Source: Blastomyces gilchristii SLH14081
Taxonomy: Eukaryota > Ascomycota > Eurotiomycetes > Onygenales > Ajellomycetaceae
Direction of reading: 5' to 3'
DNA: 64,000 nucleotides
Assembly: GCF_000003855.2 (NCBI RefSeq)
Contig: NW_003101680.1
Location: forward strand, 692,976-756,975
Part shown: one piece after another, positions 1 to 10,662 of the stretch
Layout of the letters: each line of letters opens with the position of its first letter
Numbering within the stretch: position 1 is the first letter of the stretch
Program-made: the position numbers and the translations under genes
Notes under the pieces: generated by a model
What the model saw: the letters and a program-made list of their open reading frames with translations, nothing else
What the model was told of the DNA's origin: nothing
Databases searched by the model: none

Positions 1-317
1 ATATGTTATTTTAATACGCCAGCCAGGGCAAAAGGCTGAGGTCGAGGCGAGGGAGGCTGAGGCGGATTTCCCACGTCTTCCCCTGGTCGTGTCAGTGGTA
101 TTATTTTCGTTTGTCTGTGTGTCTGTTTCTTTCTTTGCCTCGCGCTGTTCCCAGCAACTTGTATTTTCGTTTCTCCACCAAGCGGCATCAAGATCCCAAC
201 GTGGACCAATCAAGCAATTGCAGCCTCGCCGCAGGTTCAAAACGTCGACAACGAGAACAAACAAAGGCAAAAAGTACAGCACTTGATGTGATGAGAATGT
301 GGGAATCTGCAGACTGC

Positions 318-347
318 AGACAGGGAGACAGGGAGACAGGGAGACAG
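318..347. repeat. Octamer tandem repeat (ACAGGGAG)n
   Basis: About 3.5 head-to-tail copies of an 8-base purine-rich unit lie in the non-coding DNA upstream of the PRA1-family gene. The unit repeats exactly. No function is visible. Confidence 0.8.
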
Positions 348-1147
348 TTAAATAGTCAGTTCGAGAGTTGGAGAGGAAAGAAAAAATTAGTTAATGACGG
401 GGGTGTCATTATTTAGGGCTTGTGCAGAAGGGATTTAAATGAGCAACCCCCTCCGTCGCCCGCTCTCTGGAACCTCCCTGGTCTTCTTCTTTATTTCGTT
501 TGATCTTCTACTTCCCCCTCGCCGAATCCTTTTCTCTTCTTCCTTGGTCCCTTCTGGCCTCGGAGGAGTGGAGGAGAAGAGAAGTTGGCCATGGAGGTTG
601 CTGGCGGTGTTATTGGGTAGCCGCCGTGAGGCTTTTCCCAACATTACTGCGCATACATCAGCATCTAAGCCTAGTATGTCCACTCGCATTTTACATCTCT
701 CCTGCTACCCCTACTGCCTCGTATGATATGATATTTCTCGACATCATCATTGAATCTTTCGCCGTTGAAAATATAGTTCCATTTATAGAACCCAGCCCTA
801 AACCTAAACCCAATCAGTTAACACAGACACGTGACGACACTACCCCCTTTTCGGTCAGCCTCAGAGCGCTGAGTCAGCCACACTGACACTCCCAGCCCTG
901 GCGCTTTCCCCTTTCCGGCGCAAGAGACCCAGCTCCTTTTCTTTTGGATCTCGACAAACAACTGCAAGATTCGCTCTGACAACGGACTACATACTTCACC
1001 ACGTTGCCCCGCACGCACTATACGATCTGAGACAATCAAAGACAACATTTAATCCTGCTGCCTTGAGTGCATTTCCGTGAGAGAAAGGCCACATAAGAGC
1101 GGTACGTGGCCCGTCTTGGTGCCGCAAACTTAAATTGCGCAACAACC

Positions 1148-1178
1148 CCCAGAACCCAGAACCCAGAACCCAGAACCC
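1148..1178. repeat. Heptamer tandem repeat (CCCAGAA)n in the PRA1 upstream region
   Basis: Just over four exact copies of CCCAGAA end about 140 bp before the PRA1-family start codon. The rest of 1-1320 is non-coding with C/T-rich stretches (around 450-560 and 840-960), typical of a fungal promoter and 5' UTR. I see no supported gene in 1-1320; the small ORFs there have no recognisable protein features. Confidence 0.75.
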
Positions 1179-1320
1179 TTACCATCAAACTAATTCCCCT
1201 GTGAAGAGATACTGATTTGCTTGTTAAATACTCCGTAGAAAAAGAACCATTTGATAACTTCTGAACAACTGCTCGACCTCCTCTTTTTACGAAATACACA
1301 TTTCCCAAAAATCTAACGCA

Positions 1321-1851
1321 ATGGCCCGTCTTCAAATTCCGCTTGACGCCTTGACTTCGCGCCTCAACCTGTCCGACAGGTTTGCGGGAGTTCGCGCCCA
1401 GTCTCTCACTTCCCGCTTCTCCAATCTCAGACCAATCTCTGAATTTTTGGATATTAAGAGGGTTTCCAAGCCTGCCAACTTCAGCGAAGTCCAGAGCCGT
1501 GTCAATTACAACTTGAGCTACTTCTCCAGCAACTATGCCGCCGTCTTTATCATGCTCAGCATATACAGTCTACTCACGAACCTCATACTCCTCTTCGTCA
1601 TTCTCCTTGCCATTGGCGGCTCATACGGAATCGGTAGGCTGGAGGGGCGGGATTTGGAAGTCGCCGGCTTCCGTGCTACAACATCGCAACTATACACCAC
1701 GTTACTCATTATCTGTATTCCCCTAGGTCTCTGGGCTTCCCCACTATCAACTGCGCTTTGGCTCATTGGGGCGACTGGAGTGACTGTTTTGGGCCACGCT
1801 TCGTTTATGGACAAACCAATCGAGAATGCTTTTTCAGAGGAGGCGGTCTAG
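1321..1851 (+). CDS. PRA1/Yip3-family prenylated Rab acceptor
   Basis: A single-exon ORF of 176 residues, the usual length for this family. PRA1 proteins are small four-helix membrane proteins of ER and Golgi that bind prenylated Rab GTPases and help load them on membranes. The soluble N-terminus (residues 1-60) is followed by the family-typical stretch around FSEVQSRVNYNLSYFSSNY. Next comes a first helical hairpin of hydrophobic segments at about 75-100, then a charged GRLEGRDLE loop. A second hairpin lies at about 122-160, and the short tail ends FMDKPIENAFSEEAV. The start is the first ATG of the frame and sits after a C/T-rich leader. The last 94 bp overlap the following ORF in another frame. 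Recognition rests on the whole pattern; confidence in the family is high. Confidence 0.9.
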   Translation: MARLQIPLDALTSRLNLSDRFAGVRAQSLTSRFSNLRPISEFLDIKRVSKPANFSEVQSRVNYNLSYFSSNYAAVFIMLSIYSLLTNLILLFVILLAIGGSYGIGRLEGRDLEVAGFRATTSQLYTTLLIICIPLGLWASPLSTALWLIGATGVTVLGHASFMDKPIENAFSEEAV

Positions 1852-3128
1852 ATGGTCGGCCGCGAACTCCTTACGATTCGCCCCTATGGGGAAGACCATC
1901 AGGGGCACGAGTGGGGAGATCGAAAAAGGAGGGTTGGCCGGAGCAGCTGGAGGAGTCTGTTCGGATAGAACAGCTGGGTATTGACGACTATGACGATGAC
2001 GAAGACGATGAAAACGAAGGTGTTCTCTTAGGGCCGCCGTTCGATCCAGGCCGGTTTCATAACAGTAATATGCGCCCAATGTGCCCTGGTACGTATCCTG
2101 GTGTGCGCCGAAAAGGAAATAATTATGATTTTGACGACGATGAAGTTTGTGGGGAGGAGTACTCGAGCGGTGACGATGACCAAAGCGAACATGGTCTTGT
2201 TGGAGAGGACCCCAATAGTACAATGGCCTATGCTATGCAGCTGGCACGGCGGGATCAGCAGGCAATGCTCGTCGAGCGGGCCTTGGGCAAAATAAGGCGA
2301 GCGCAAATGCAAGGGCAAACAAAGGTCATGCTTTCGCAGCGGGAACTTGATGCATTGGAAAAGAAGAGGCAGCAGGATGGCAAGGTCAACGGTTCTAAAC
2401 CGAAGGACAGTAGTGGGCAACCAGTCATCGAGAACAAACCTATAGCATCGGATAAACGAATACCGGGTGGATATGCTTCTTCCACTGGTTCTCCCAGATT
2501 CCGTTCGCCGACTGTTGAACCCTCGAGCCCTTCCTCACAGAAGCCTCGTTCGCGTGCACCCTCGATAAAATCAAGCAGGATGTCACATCATATGGATGCA
2601 TCACCTCGTAACCAACATCCACCGATGTACCCGCAGCCCCTTCCATATTTCGTTCCGCAAGAGCCAACTGTTCGGCCAGGTTCCTCTTCATACCAATCAA
2701 ACCCGCGTTCTGGCTCCAGCTCGAACAACCATTCAGCATATCCACCCCATCACCATCCCTCGCCCTATTATACATATCCCTTGCCTGCCACAGATACCCG
2801 CTACGGGTATTCGACGCATACCCACCGAAGCGCCCCACCGCCACATATAGACGCGACCTACCAACCCATCTATCGCGCTATGTCTGGCGACTCGTACATG
2901 ATAAACCACTCATCCTCCGATCCTTTCATTGTGCAGCATGCTTCGCGCCTCTGCGAGTCTCCGCGATCCATGCGCAGGAGCAGCGGGAGCAGTAGCAGTG
3001 GCGACAATGGTGTGCACAACATTTCTGTGGCTGAGAGCCCGAGCGTGCCAGTAGGGTCTGAGAAGAAAGTCTCAAGTGGTAGTGGTAGCGGTCACGGGCG
3101 TATCCGCCGTCGAAAGCGTCGTCATTAA
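1758..3128 (+). CDS. Hypothetical protein, acidic N-part and low-complexity basic C-part; start uncertain
   Basis: An open frame of 456 codons begins inside the PRA1-family gene in another frame; I do not recognise the product. The part within PRA1 is probably not translated as drawn. Residues after the PRA1 stop look coding: an acidic DDYDDDEDDENEG run, GPPFDPGRF, and a helical charged region (about 155-210, AMQLARRDQQAMLVERALGKIRRAQ). A long Ser/Pro/His/Tyr-rich disordered region follows, ending in a basic RIRRRKRRH tail that could act as a nuclear localisation signal. The first ATG beyond the PRA1 stop in this frame is at 2070. A strong splice-acceptor-like TGCTTTTTCAG ends at 1837, so the true 5' exon may be spliced in from upstream. 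No annotated domain is visible. Confidence 0.55.
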   Translation: MAHWGDWSDCFGPRFVYGQTNRECFFRGGGLDGRPRTPYDSPLWGRPSGARVGRSKKEGWPEQLEESVRIEQLGIDDYDDDEDDENEGVLLGPPFDPGRFHNSNMRPMCPGTYPGVRRKGNNYDFDDDEVCGEEYSSGDDDQSEHGLVGEDPNSTMAYAMQLARRDQQAMLVERALGKIRRAQMQGQTKVMLSQRELDALEKKRQQDGKVNGSKPKDSSGQPVIENKPIASDKRIPGGYASSTGSPRFRSPTVEPSSPSSQKPRSRAPSIKSSRMSHHMDASPRNQHPPMYPQPLPYFVPQEPTVRPGSSSYQSNPRSGSSSNNHSAYPPHHHPSPYYTYPLPATDTRYGYSTHTHRSAPPPHIDATYQPIYRAMSGDSYMINHSSSDPFIVQHASRLCESPRSMRRSSGSSSSGDNGVHNISVAESPSVPVGSEKKVSSGSGSGHGRIRRRKRRH

Positions 3129-4241
3129 TTAAACTGGCTTTGAATCACATGTCTGGCCTGACTCGTTCCCTCATCATCATCGTCACCGTTTCTGAACATA
3201 ACGTAGTCTACCGTTGTCATCGTTCTCATCGTTGTTGTCACTTGTCATCAATATCTACCCAGTTCACCGTGCATAGAACAGAAAAGTGAACAGACTCATC
3301 CGAGCGGCGTCTCCGTTCCTTCCACCCGCCTTGTTTTTATTTTTATATTCTTTTACTCTTACTTATATATATCTTTTTAATTGAAGTTCCGTTTTCAACC
3401 ATTCGTCCTTCATATCCACTTTACTTCTCGTCCCTTCAACTTTTATAGACTTATCTTCCACGCCCCAATCACTCGTGCCCCTTCTTAGTAGATTTCCTCC
3501 GTCTGTCCTCCTTTCATGGAAATTTTGAGGTTTTGGTTGTTTTACCTCTTTTCTGGCTTGATCATGCAGAGGAGTCTTACATGCTCGGCGAGGATCCTTT
3601 CTTTTCGTTCCTGGAAATACAAAAATGAAATTTGAGGGTTACCTTTTTTTGCATACAAGGTGGGGGTTTTATGTTGTGCAATTGTTGTTTTCGCTCTATT
3701 TTGTTTTGTCTCATATTTAGTTACTAGTCTTTATTCTCGTTTCTTTTGATTTTCCATTTGAGATGCTACGCTTCTTGATGCATGTGGATAGGCATTGTAT
3801 ATTTTCTGCTACTTTAATTATTATTGTTATAATACAGGGATTTGATTTGGTTACCAGAAATGCTTCACCGCGGATGAAATTTTACCACTGTGCATTTGTT
3901 TTCTTTCTGCCTGATCTGTACGTTTTCACTTAACCTTTTTGAAACCTCTTTGAGTTATTAGTTAGAGCAGGCCTTGTTATTTTCAGATAGAGAGGAAGTA
4001 TTATGAAGGCTGTCATTTTTCTGAGCTCTAATCTTTGTTTCTTTCTCAATTGATTTTTCAAGAGCAGAGATGACCACGATGCACAGCTCATGGTTCACTC
4101 TAGCAAACTGACGAGCTACTTACTGGTACTGGTACCTGACTGCAGATATGGTTTCGTCCCTGGTCTGGTCTCCAGTATTTATTTAGTTAACCAACAGTCC
4201 ATCGGTAGTTAGCGCCTTAGCGTGGGAAACCAAGGCGTGCG
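3129..4241. other. Non-coding interval, T-rich 3' flank
   Basis: About 1.1 kb after the hypothetical gene with no ORF of note. It is rich in T-tracts and short pyrimidine runs, consistent with a 3' UTR and intergenic spacer. The CpG content is ordinary up to 4241 and then stops abruptly. Confidence 0.5.
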
Positions 4242-4959
4242 GGTGGACTGTGTTCACAGCTGGATTATGCAGCCAGGTTCAGCTGTTCAGTGCTCATGGA
4301 AGACTGGCTGAAGAAATTTGAGCTGTTCCTTGACTATGACTTGGATATCTACAGCTTGTTCTTCCTGGCCATCTTCTACATGTACTTTCCCTTCTTGACC
4401 AGTGAGGGGAAAGACACCACTGCACTTGACATCACTGACCAGCAGAACACACACAGCATGCCCTTGCTGTGAGAGGTGTCATTGAGCTGTTTAAACTTGT
4501 AGAATGTGAAGATGAGGTCAATCATGAGATCTTGGCTTTCTCAATCTCACATGACAACAGGACAGTGAGAATCTACAGTCATTATGCAGTCATTGAGAGA
4601 AGCAAGACTTTCTTCTACTGTCACTCTATCAGAACATTTGACTTTACAGAGCTGAATGGCAGAGAGAAGTGAACTACTTACACATTTATGAGGAATGTTT
4701 ATGACAAGTGAGTGCTGGATCATCTGAAAAGAATCCACTTGGCTAACTATTGATGTGATCCCTTCTGAAGTAAATTTTGATGTTCCTCAGTCAGAACTTG
4801 AACTCTCTCAATCAAAAACCTCATGCTTTTTGGAGGATGATGTCCAACTAAGTCAGACAAGCTTTGTAGCCTCAGCAGAAGCTACACTCAATACTTCCTT
4901 CACTCAACAGACACATGTCTTGAAGTGGCCAAGGAGGCAGAAATAGTGTGTTGGTGTTG
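4242..4959 (+). pseudogene. CpG-free DUF7924-family pseudogene fragment
   Basis: Conceptual translation across stops and frame changes gives the C-terminal half of a DUF7924-type fungal protein: IFYMYFPFLTSEGK, ALDITDQQNTHSMPL, VIELFKLVECEDEVNHEILAFSI, SHDNRTVRIYSHYAVIE and FDFTELNGREK, then a serine-rich tail ending KWPRRQK. The same order is seen in the second copy at 21555-22805. DUF7924 proteins have no known function; they are numerous and often fragmentary in Onygenales and Eurotiales genomes. Stops interrupt it near 4472 and 4672. There is not one CpG dinucleotide in 718 bp, while the flanks contain them, which points to CpG-directed transition mutation (RIP-like). Confidence 0.75.
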
Positions 4960-5928
4960 CGTGTTTAAGATAAGAATGAATTACTATCATTTCACTTGCA
5001 TATGCTATGTCAACTTGATTCAGAATATCTCCAGAATATCTTTATATGCCTTTCTGTAAGCACATTACCCATAGATATCACACGTTGCGTAGTTGTCTGG
5101 ATCCCCTGCCATGGATTCGCCATGAAAATCGTGTGATCATTTTGTGTTTTATTTAGTACCATAAAAGTCGCGTCTAGGAGCCCATAAAGCACTTCTTAAG
5201 AGCCGGAACAGGTCTCTTGATGATCTGACTCAGGAACTGTAACTCCAGGAACTCCCTGAGTAAATGCTAGGACAAGCCACTGGTTCATTTTCAGTCCAAA
5301 AACTAATGGAATGTGAGTTCTTCATATACCGAGACAATGATCAACCGCCGTGTCAAAAAGGTTATCTTATGACAAGTTACATGTATCTATTAAATACAGA
5401 CAAAGCTGACAGTTTTCTATTCCACTTTCTTCACGCAGAGCCTACCACAACCTCTTTATCAATTTTATCAATCATGGCTTTACATCAAGCATCAGTCATC
5501 TTTAGAAGAGGTATTGAACTCCCATGACCATCATGATCTCTTTTTTCTTTGTTTTATTCTTCTTGCCCATACATACCAGCCTTCTGGAAGTGTTTTCTCA
5601 AGAACCTGGCTGAATACAAACAGATTTGGCGATCCAGATGAGCATTGGCAAGGGAGCTGCAGGAATTTTGTGCTCATGGCCTGATGTTGCACAACAGACA
5701 GATCATCTGCCTGAAACTTCAAAATTTTCAACATTGTATTTATGATTCATCTCTCAAATCCAATGGCATCAAGGGGGTTCTAGCTCTCAGATGTCTCAAC
5801 TCAATTCCAGACATAAGGATCTTCCACCTATATATACCCTCACAGAATTTGTCTGACATGATAAATTCTCTAAGTGTATCAATACTCAAGCCCAACAGCA
5901 TGAACCTTAAAGGTACCACCATCAACAG
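4960..5928. other. Degenerate interval, no identifiable gene
   Basis: Short broken ORFs only (for example 5264-5527 and 5645-6022). I could not match any to a family. From 5632 onward CpG is absent, continuing into the dynamin relic. It is probably decayed repeat or pseudogene sequence. Confidence 0.4.
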
Positions 5929-7495
5929 CAGGATGGACACACTGAGTGCTGACCAGCTCAATACACTCCAATTGATCACAGTCAGTCAGAGACTCAACCA
6001 AAAATCAACAGGATTCAAGTGAAAGGGATCAGCAATCACATTTCCTTGCCGCAGCTTGTCGTCTGCGGGGCGCAATCTGCAGGGAAGAGCTCAGTCTTGA
6101 AGGGCTTCCTTTCCCTCATCAGGATGGGGTTTGCACCAAGTTCACAACCGAGATTATCCTCCGCTATACTCAAAACAAAATCTCCATCACAGCATCTATC
6201 ATCCCTCACAACGGCCGACCTGCAGCGACCGCAGATGAGCTTTATTGACGTCGGCTTAGCGGATATGATGAGCTACCAGAGACCATAAACGACGAAGCCT
6301 GCTATATGGGCATTCGAGGATTTGTCGGCAGCGGCGACAGCGCGCCCGCATTCACCACCAATGTCCTGCGGATTGAAGTCGTCGGAGATGTTGGTCTCCA
6401 TCTAACCGTTGTAGACCTTCCAGGGCTGGTATCCGTGGAGAATGATGCGCATGATATCAAGTTAGTTGAAGACCTTGTAGATTCGTATCTTCAGAGCTCA
6501 CGGACGATCATCCTTGCCGTGGTACAGGCAACGAACAACATCGCCATGTAACCGATCATCCAGCACACTCATCACTTTGACAGAGCTGGCAAGAGAACCG
6601 TTGGCATCATCACCAAGCCTGATCTCATCAACAAGGGTATCAAAGAGCACATTGCACTGCTCACAAACAACCTTGATTCAACAAGACTGAAACACAGATT
6701 CTTTCTTCTCAAGAATCCTTCACCACAGCAGCTGGAAGAAGGAATCAGCCTATCTGAGAGGAAAAGACAAGAGACAGACTTCTTTTGATCTCCGCCGTGG
6801 AGAGAGCACGGGATTGACCTGTCAAGAGTCAGTGTGGATAGGTTACAGCCTTTCCTCCAGGGCCTCCTGGGAGACCACATCAAAAGAGAGTTCCCTAAGG
6901 TGTGCGCGGAGGTCCGCCTTCTCCTTGACAAAACCAAGGTCCAACTCCAAGATCTTGGGCAAGAGACTGTGACGACGAGCGCGCTCAGCTAATCACATAT
7001 AACCACTATTACACGGACAACATCCAGAAAGCCTGTCATGATAGAGCGAACACTGTCTTAGAGCATGTCCTTCAAAGTGTGTTGGATGATTGGGGCAAGA
7101 TCCACATCAGCAACACACCTCATGATTTGGCGAAGCTCCTAGGCTCTTTGCAGAATCATGTTGTCATGAATATGGAGCAACAAGCCTGTGAAGAAGCCAA
7201 GGCCGGACTAGCTGTGTATTATAAGGTCAGAGCTTAGAAGTCAACACTCCCCACACCAGCACTGAAAGTTGTTCTAGGTTGATATGAAGACATTTGTAGA
7301 CAATGTCTGCCATCAGGTTGTGAAATGTCATATTGTATGCAATCTCTGCGACCTCTTCACACCCATAGATGTTCTAGTATTCTTAGATGAGGAGGTCAAA
7401 CTCATCACTTTAGAGCCAAATAGTAGACAGGACAGGTGAAAAGAGTTGAAGATCCTTGAAAAACATTTAGAGGAAAGCTTCTTTGAACTCCATAG
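5929..7495 (+). pseudogene. Dynamin-family GTPase pseudogene
   Basis: Translation in shifting frames recovers a dynamin-superfamily (Mx/DRP-like) protein. In order: LSADQLNTLQLI near 5940; the P-loop region SLPQLVVCGAQSAGKSSVL at about 6044-6100; TIND-EACYMGIRGFVGSG; the G3 segment LTVVDLPGLV near 6406; G4 as VGIITKPDLINKG near 6600; then middle-domain pieces (LLGDHIKREFPKVCAEVRLLLDK, and DNVCHQVVKCHIVCNLCDLF near 7300). Frameshifts occur near 6110 and 6290, and stops near 6549 and 6786 and throughout 6990-7440. Functional relatives are membrane-remodelling GTPases. CpG-free stretches (5632-6049, 6601-6792) alternate with CpG-normal ones. Confidence 0.85.
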
Positions 7496-7770
7496 TTAGG
7501 ATTGTAGGAGCTCCAGGTCAATGAAAGTTAAACTGTGCAGGTTTTCCAAGTCTGCCTCACAAAGTCTAACTATAGCATGGGAATAGCTTATTGAACAAAG
7601 ATTCAACTGATATCTTGAGCCACTAGTCAGCAATTCTCGGGCGTAATGGATGACGGGCGCAGGGATGAACAGGCGACTGGATTGACGGGTGACCACATCT
7701 CAATCAAAACCATGTGTTGTCAGCTAAATCATGGTAGTAGTACTATTTATTTACAAGTTTGTAGCAGTTA
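7496..7770. other. Short spacer, 3' flank of APH-like gene
   Basis: Between the dynamin relic and the minus-strand APH-like gene. No supported gene is seen; a 66-codon minus ORF here has no recognisable features. Confidence 0.4.
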
Positions 7771-8698
7771 TCAAAATAAAATTCGTCTCGCTGCTGCTAT
7801 TCCCGAGATATCCCATTTACAGGGCGCAGTGAGATCCATCCATTTCTGCCAATCACCTGTCTGGCAAGCAGGCCTCATGATCTGCGCATACTCCCAGTAA
7901 TCAGGGTACCAGCCGGCATACTCCCAGTCGAGGATGCCGGTAATGTGATAATGGTCATCAACCATGATGTTGCGTGGGGCAATGTCAGCGTGTGTAAAAA
8001 CCGTACAGGACGATCGAGGGAGCATGTCTGGTAGCTCATTTTTATATCGCAGACCACCAAAATGAAGGTAGCGGTGGTATATTCGGGCTCTGACATCTTC
8101 GTCTGTGTATAAAGGGGTTCCACAGCGGTCCAAGTCTTCAATTAGAGGGTCAAGAGTTGGCGAGCCGTCAGCAAGACACTGGAAGAACTGTTTTAAGGCA
8201 GGTGGTTGTGAGATTTCTCGGAGTTTGGCGATTTGATCCCATGTCTCACAGCATATAGACTTTTTTGTTTCACTGTTCAACTTATCCCATAGGCTTTCTA
8301 GTGTAGTGCCTGTAATAGTTGTCATCCCAATCTCGCCGCTGCGATCACTTATGAGGCTGTAAATAACTTCAGGAAGAGGGACAGAGGTGTGCTTTGCTAC
8401 CAGCTTCATAGCTTCAACCTCAAAGCGCCTTACAGCTGTTCCACCCTTGGAAACATAAGAATAATCTCGCTCAAGAACCAACCGACCACCTTGCTTAGCT
8501 TAGAACAGTAATCACATCCCCCTCTAATGGTGGTCCTTTCTTCGCATCAGGCGTAATTCTGAAGAGCATTTTATCCAGCTTGAGATAAGTCTCGCCCACA
8601 TGGAGATTTTCAGATGCAAATGGAATGCCATCCTCAAGGTTGTGTGTGCTTTCTGATTTGGACACTATTAGGGCCGGGATTGAGGCGTTGGATGCCAT
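7771..8698 (-). pseudogene. Aminoglycoside-phosphotransferase-like (APH/choline kinase fold) gene with one frameshift
   Basis: Two abutting minus-strand frames make one APH-family protein of about 300 residues. The N-part starts at 8698 (MASNASIP...) and runs to LEGDVITVLS, then meets a TAA. The second frame picks up with KQGGRLVLERDYSYVSKGG. Kinase features are intact: the catalytic loop VFTHADIAPRNIM (H-x-D, N) and the metal-binding Asp in ITGILDWEYAG. In fungi such proteins are usually annotated phosphotransferase-family, with small-molecule substrates unknown. The break near 8497 is one extra base (AGC, T, AAG CAA); removing it restores the frame. No GT-AG intron fits the gap. It is either a very recent pseudogene or a sequencing error. 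Confidence 0.8.
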
Positions 8699-9189
8699 GG
8701 TTTCGGGTGCTTAGGCTTGGTTTCTGCAGATGTGGAAAGAGAATTATCCTTCGTCGCATGCTTTTAAAACATTTGATGCCCAATCAACGAATATGTTGCG
8801 AGCGACTTGAACAACAACCAAGGTTCGAGACGTTCGGAATATTTGTTTTTCCGTCACAGCCAACCACCACTGAATATCCCTAACCGCCGACATCCATGTC
8901 TAGCTGGGTTCGGAGTGCGACGAAATTCATGCATGCGATGTAGCTAGAAATGGTGGAAATTACTGTTATTATCAATCCTGCCACATGATGAGCGGAGGAA
9001 TATAGATATAAAAGGACCGAGAATAGCCTTCGATTTACTATCCCTTCGCAGGTACAAAAGTTCCAACGTTCATCTTAAAGGTTACACAGATATATATCTA
9101 AGCCTTTAAAAAATATTTCCTCAAAGTTTGTGGCCCTTTAACGTATCCATATCATGAATATTCGTGTCTCAGTGCTAATCCTTTACTAG
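8699..9189. promoter_or_regulatory. Divergent upstream region (APH-like / 9190 gene)
   Basis: A 490-bp spacer between divergently oriented genes. A TATA-like GATATAAAAGG lies at about 9005, roughly 180 bp upstream of the plus-strand ATG at 9190. No other gene is visible. Confidence 0.35.
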
Positions 9190-9735
9190 ATGAGTAACTA
9201 TCCACCCGCAGGCACTCCTTTCAAGTCCGTCGGCTTTTCTGAATATTGCGTGTTCAACGGCCGTGAGTTCAGGCGCAAAAGGGGGACACAACAATGGATC
9301 GAATCCGAGGAACTCGAAGGCAACTTGCCTACACTAGACCGTGCACTACGCCTCTCGCTTGTCCAGGAGAATCAAGCCGACGACGAACCCCAGCATTGGT
9401 CACTCTTTGTCGCCCGCGAAAACGAACCCGGCCCAGTTTACCAAGTCAAAGGAGATGCTGAATGCATGAGTTATCAACCTTCACCCGGTCCAACTAACAT
9501 CCTCCAGTCGGCGTCTTTCTCAAATGCATACAACCTTGCCGTCGTCACGGACGCCCAGGCGCTCATTGTAAAACAGGTGGCCGAGAACGAACCCCCTCCG
9601 AGAGCAGTAAATCGACAGGCTGTTGTGGAAAATTGTCAAGGCTGGACCATCCGAGTGATTGCTAAACTTGTGGCCAGAGGTATTGTGGACAGTGCTAAGC
9701 TTGAGATGGCTAGGTCCATGGTCCAACCAATCTGA
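9190..9735 (+). CDS. Conserved fungal protein of unknown function, possible papain-like fold
   Basis: A single-exon ORF of 181 residues with no breaks; even composition and lack of low complexity support a real gene. The protein starts MSNYPPAGTPF and has FSEYCVFNGREF near residue 17. The segment around 68-85 (QHWSLFVARENEPGPVYQV) is followed by NCQGWTIRVIAKLVARGIV at 148-166. His69 in a beta-strand-like segment followed much later by Cys149 at the start of a helix resembles permuted NlpC/P60-like (PPPDE, LRAT) enzymes. That is inference only. There is no signal peptide or membrane segment. I cannot name a function. Confidence 0.7.
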   Translation: MSNYPPAGTPFKSVGFSEYCVFNGREFRRKRGTQQWIESEELEGNLPTLDRALRLSLVQENQADDEPQHWSLFVARENEPGPVYQVKGDAECMSYQPSPGPTNILQSASFSNAYNLAVVTDAQALIVKQVAENEPPPRAVNRQAVVENCQGWTIRVIAKLVARGIVDSAKLEMARSMVQPI

Positions 9736-10332
9736 GGACGCTGATGGGAGATCCCTATTTCTATTGTGGTGATTCTGGGGTTTGTCTTCATCCATGGGGT
9801 TGGGGGTTGATTTTTGTATTGCAAGTATCCGTGAGCCCTTTTTTTTAGGTCAGAACATGACTGGACTTCTAGTTGTGGAGCAAATGTATTAATCCCATTA
9901 GTGTCTGGAGGGTGAATCAATGGTCGATATTGTTAGATATAGGGTACAAGAAACGTGTGCCTCACTGTGGTCTTTTGGTATCTGATGACCTGGTCGAGGC
10001 ACTCCGGGTTTAAAGGCCTCCAATCGAACTCGGCGGCGATCCATATATTCAGTTCCGCCCGGCATATTAACTTAGCCAACATTTAGCCAGCTACCTTGTT
10101 GATGAATTGGGCGATACAGCCATCGATCGGGCTAAGTTTCAACGGGCATGTGGAAACGGCCAAGGTGATTGCTGATCATGGGAATTGATGCCGGCAGCAC
10201 TCTCCGGGGGACGGGGGGCGTCTGGAGCATCCTTCATTATACTGCCGATGTATTACGGGTAACTCTGAGCTCCCGGCTTACGTATAAGTTTTGCTATCTA
10301 TGATATTGTTTGCTAAATACCTACATCTCTCT
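9736..10332. other. Non-coding interval
   Basis: About 600 bp without a supported gene or repeat. Confidence 0.4.
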
Positions 10333-10662
10333 TCAGTAATCCATCCCCGGTCGCTGCACACTTTCATCTCCTATACCTCGATGCCGTCGCAACCCCTGGC
10401 CTGGCCGATCGTACATCAAGCGCATTTTCTGTAGCTCGTCAATGGCGGTACAAGCAGTAAAAAGTAGGAACCCTGAACTGATGTACATATTATGTGATAT
10501 GGGATTCAACTCAGAAATGAGCTCAAGTCTAGGTAGTCCCGTCCATAGTACTCCAATATAACTAGTATTTGAGTGCATCACTAGTAAATAGACAAGGCAG
10601 AGACACAGAACGATCCAGAAGACTATGAATAGAGGAAGCTCTAGTGTCTGGTAGGATGGCAT
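10333..10662 (-). CDS. Possible small single-pass membrane protein
   Basis: A 109-codon minus ORF whose first 30 residues include a strong hydrophobic segment (LPLFIVFWIVLCLCLVYLLV). The remainder is mixed polar with a basic C-terminus. A TATA-like CTATAAAT lies on the minus strand about 50 bp upstream of the ATG, at 10711-10718. I recognise no family. It may be a real orphan gene or chance; transcript evidence would decide. Confidence 0.3.
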   Translation of the reverse strand: MPSYQTLELPLFIVFWIVLCLCLVYLLVMHSNTSYIGVLWTGLPRLELISELNPISHNMYISSGFLLFTACTAIDELQKMRLMYDRPGQGLRRHRGIGDESVQRPGMDY

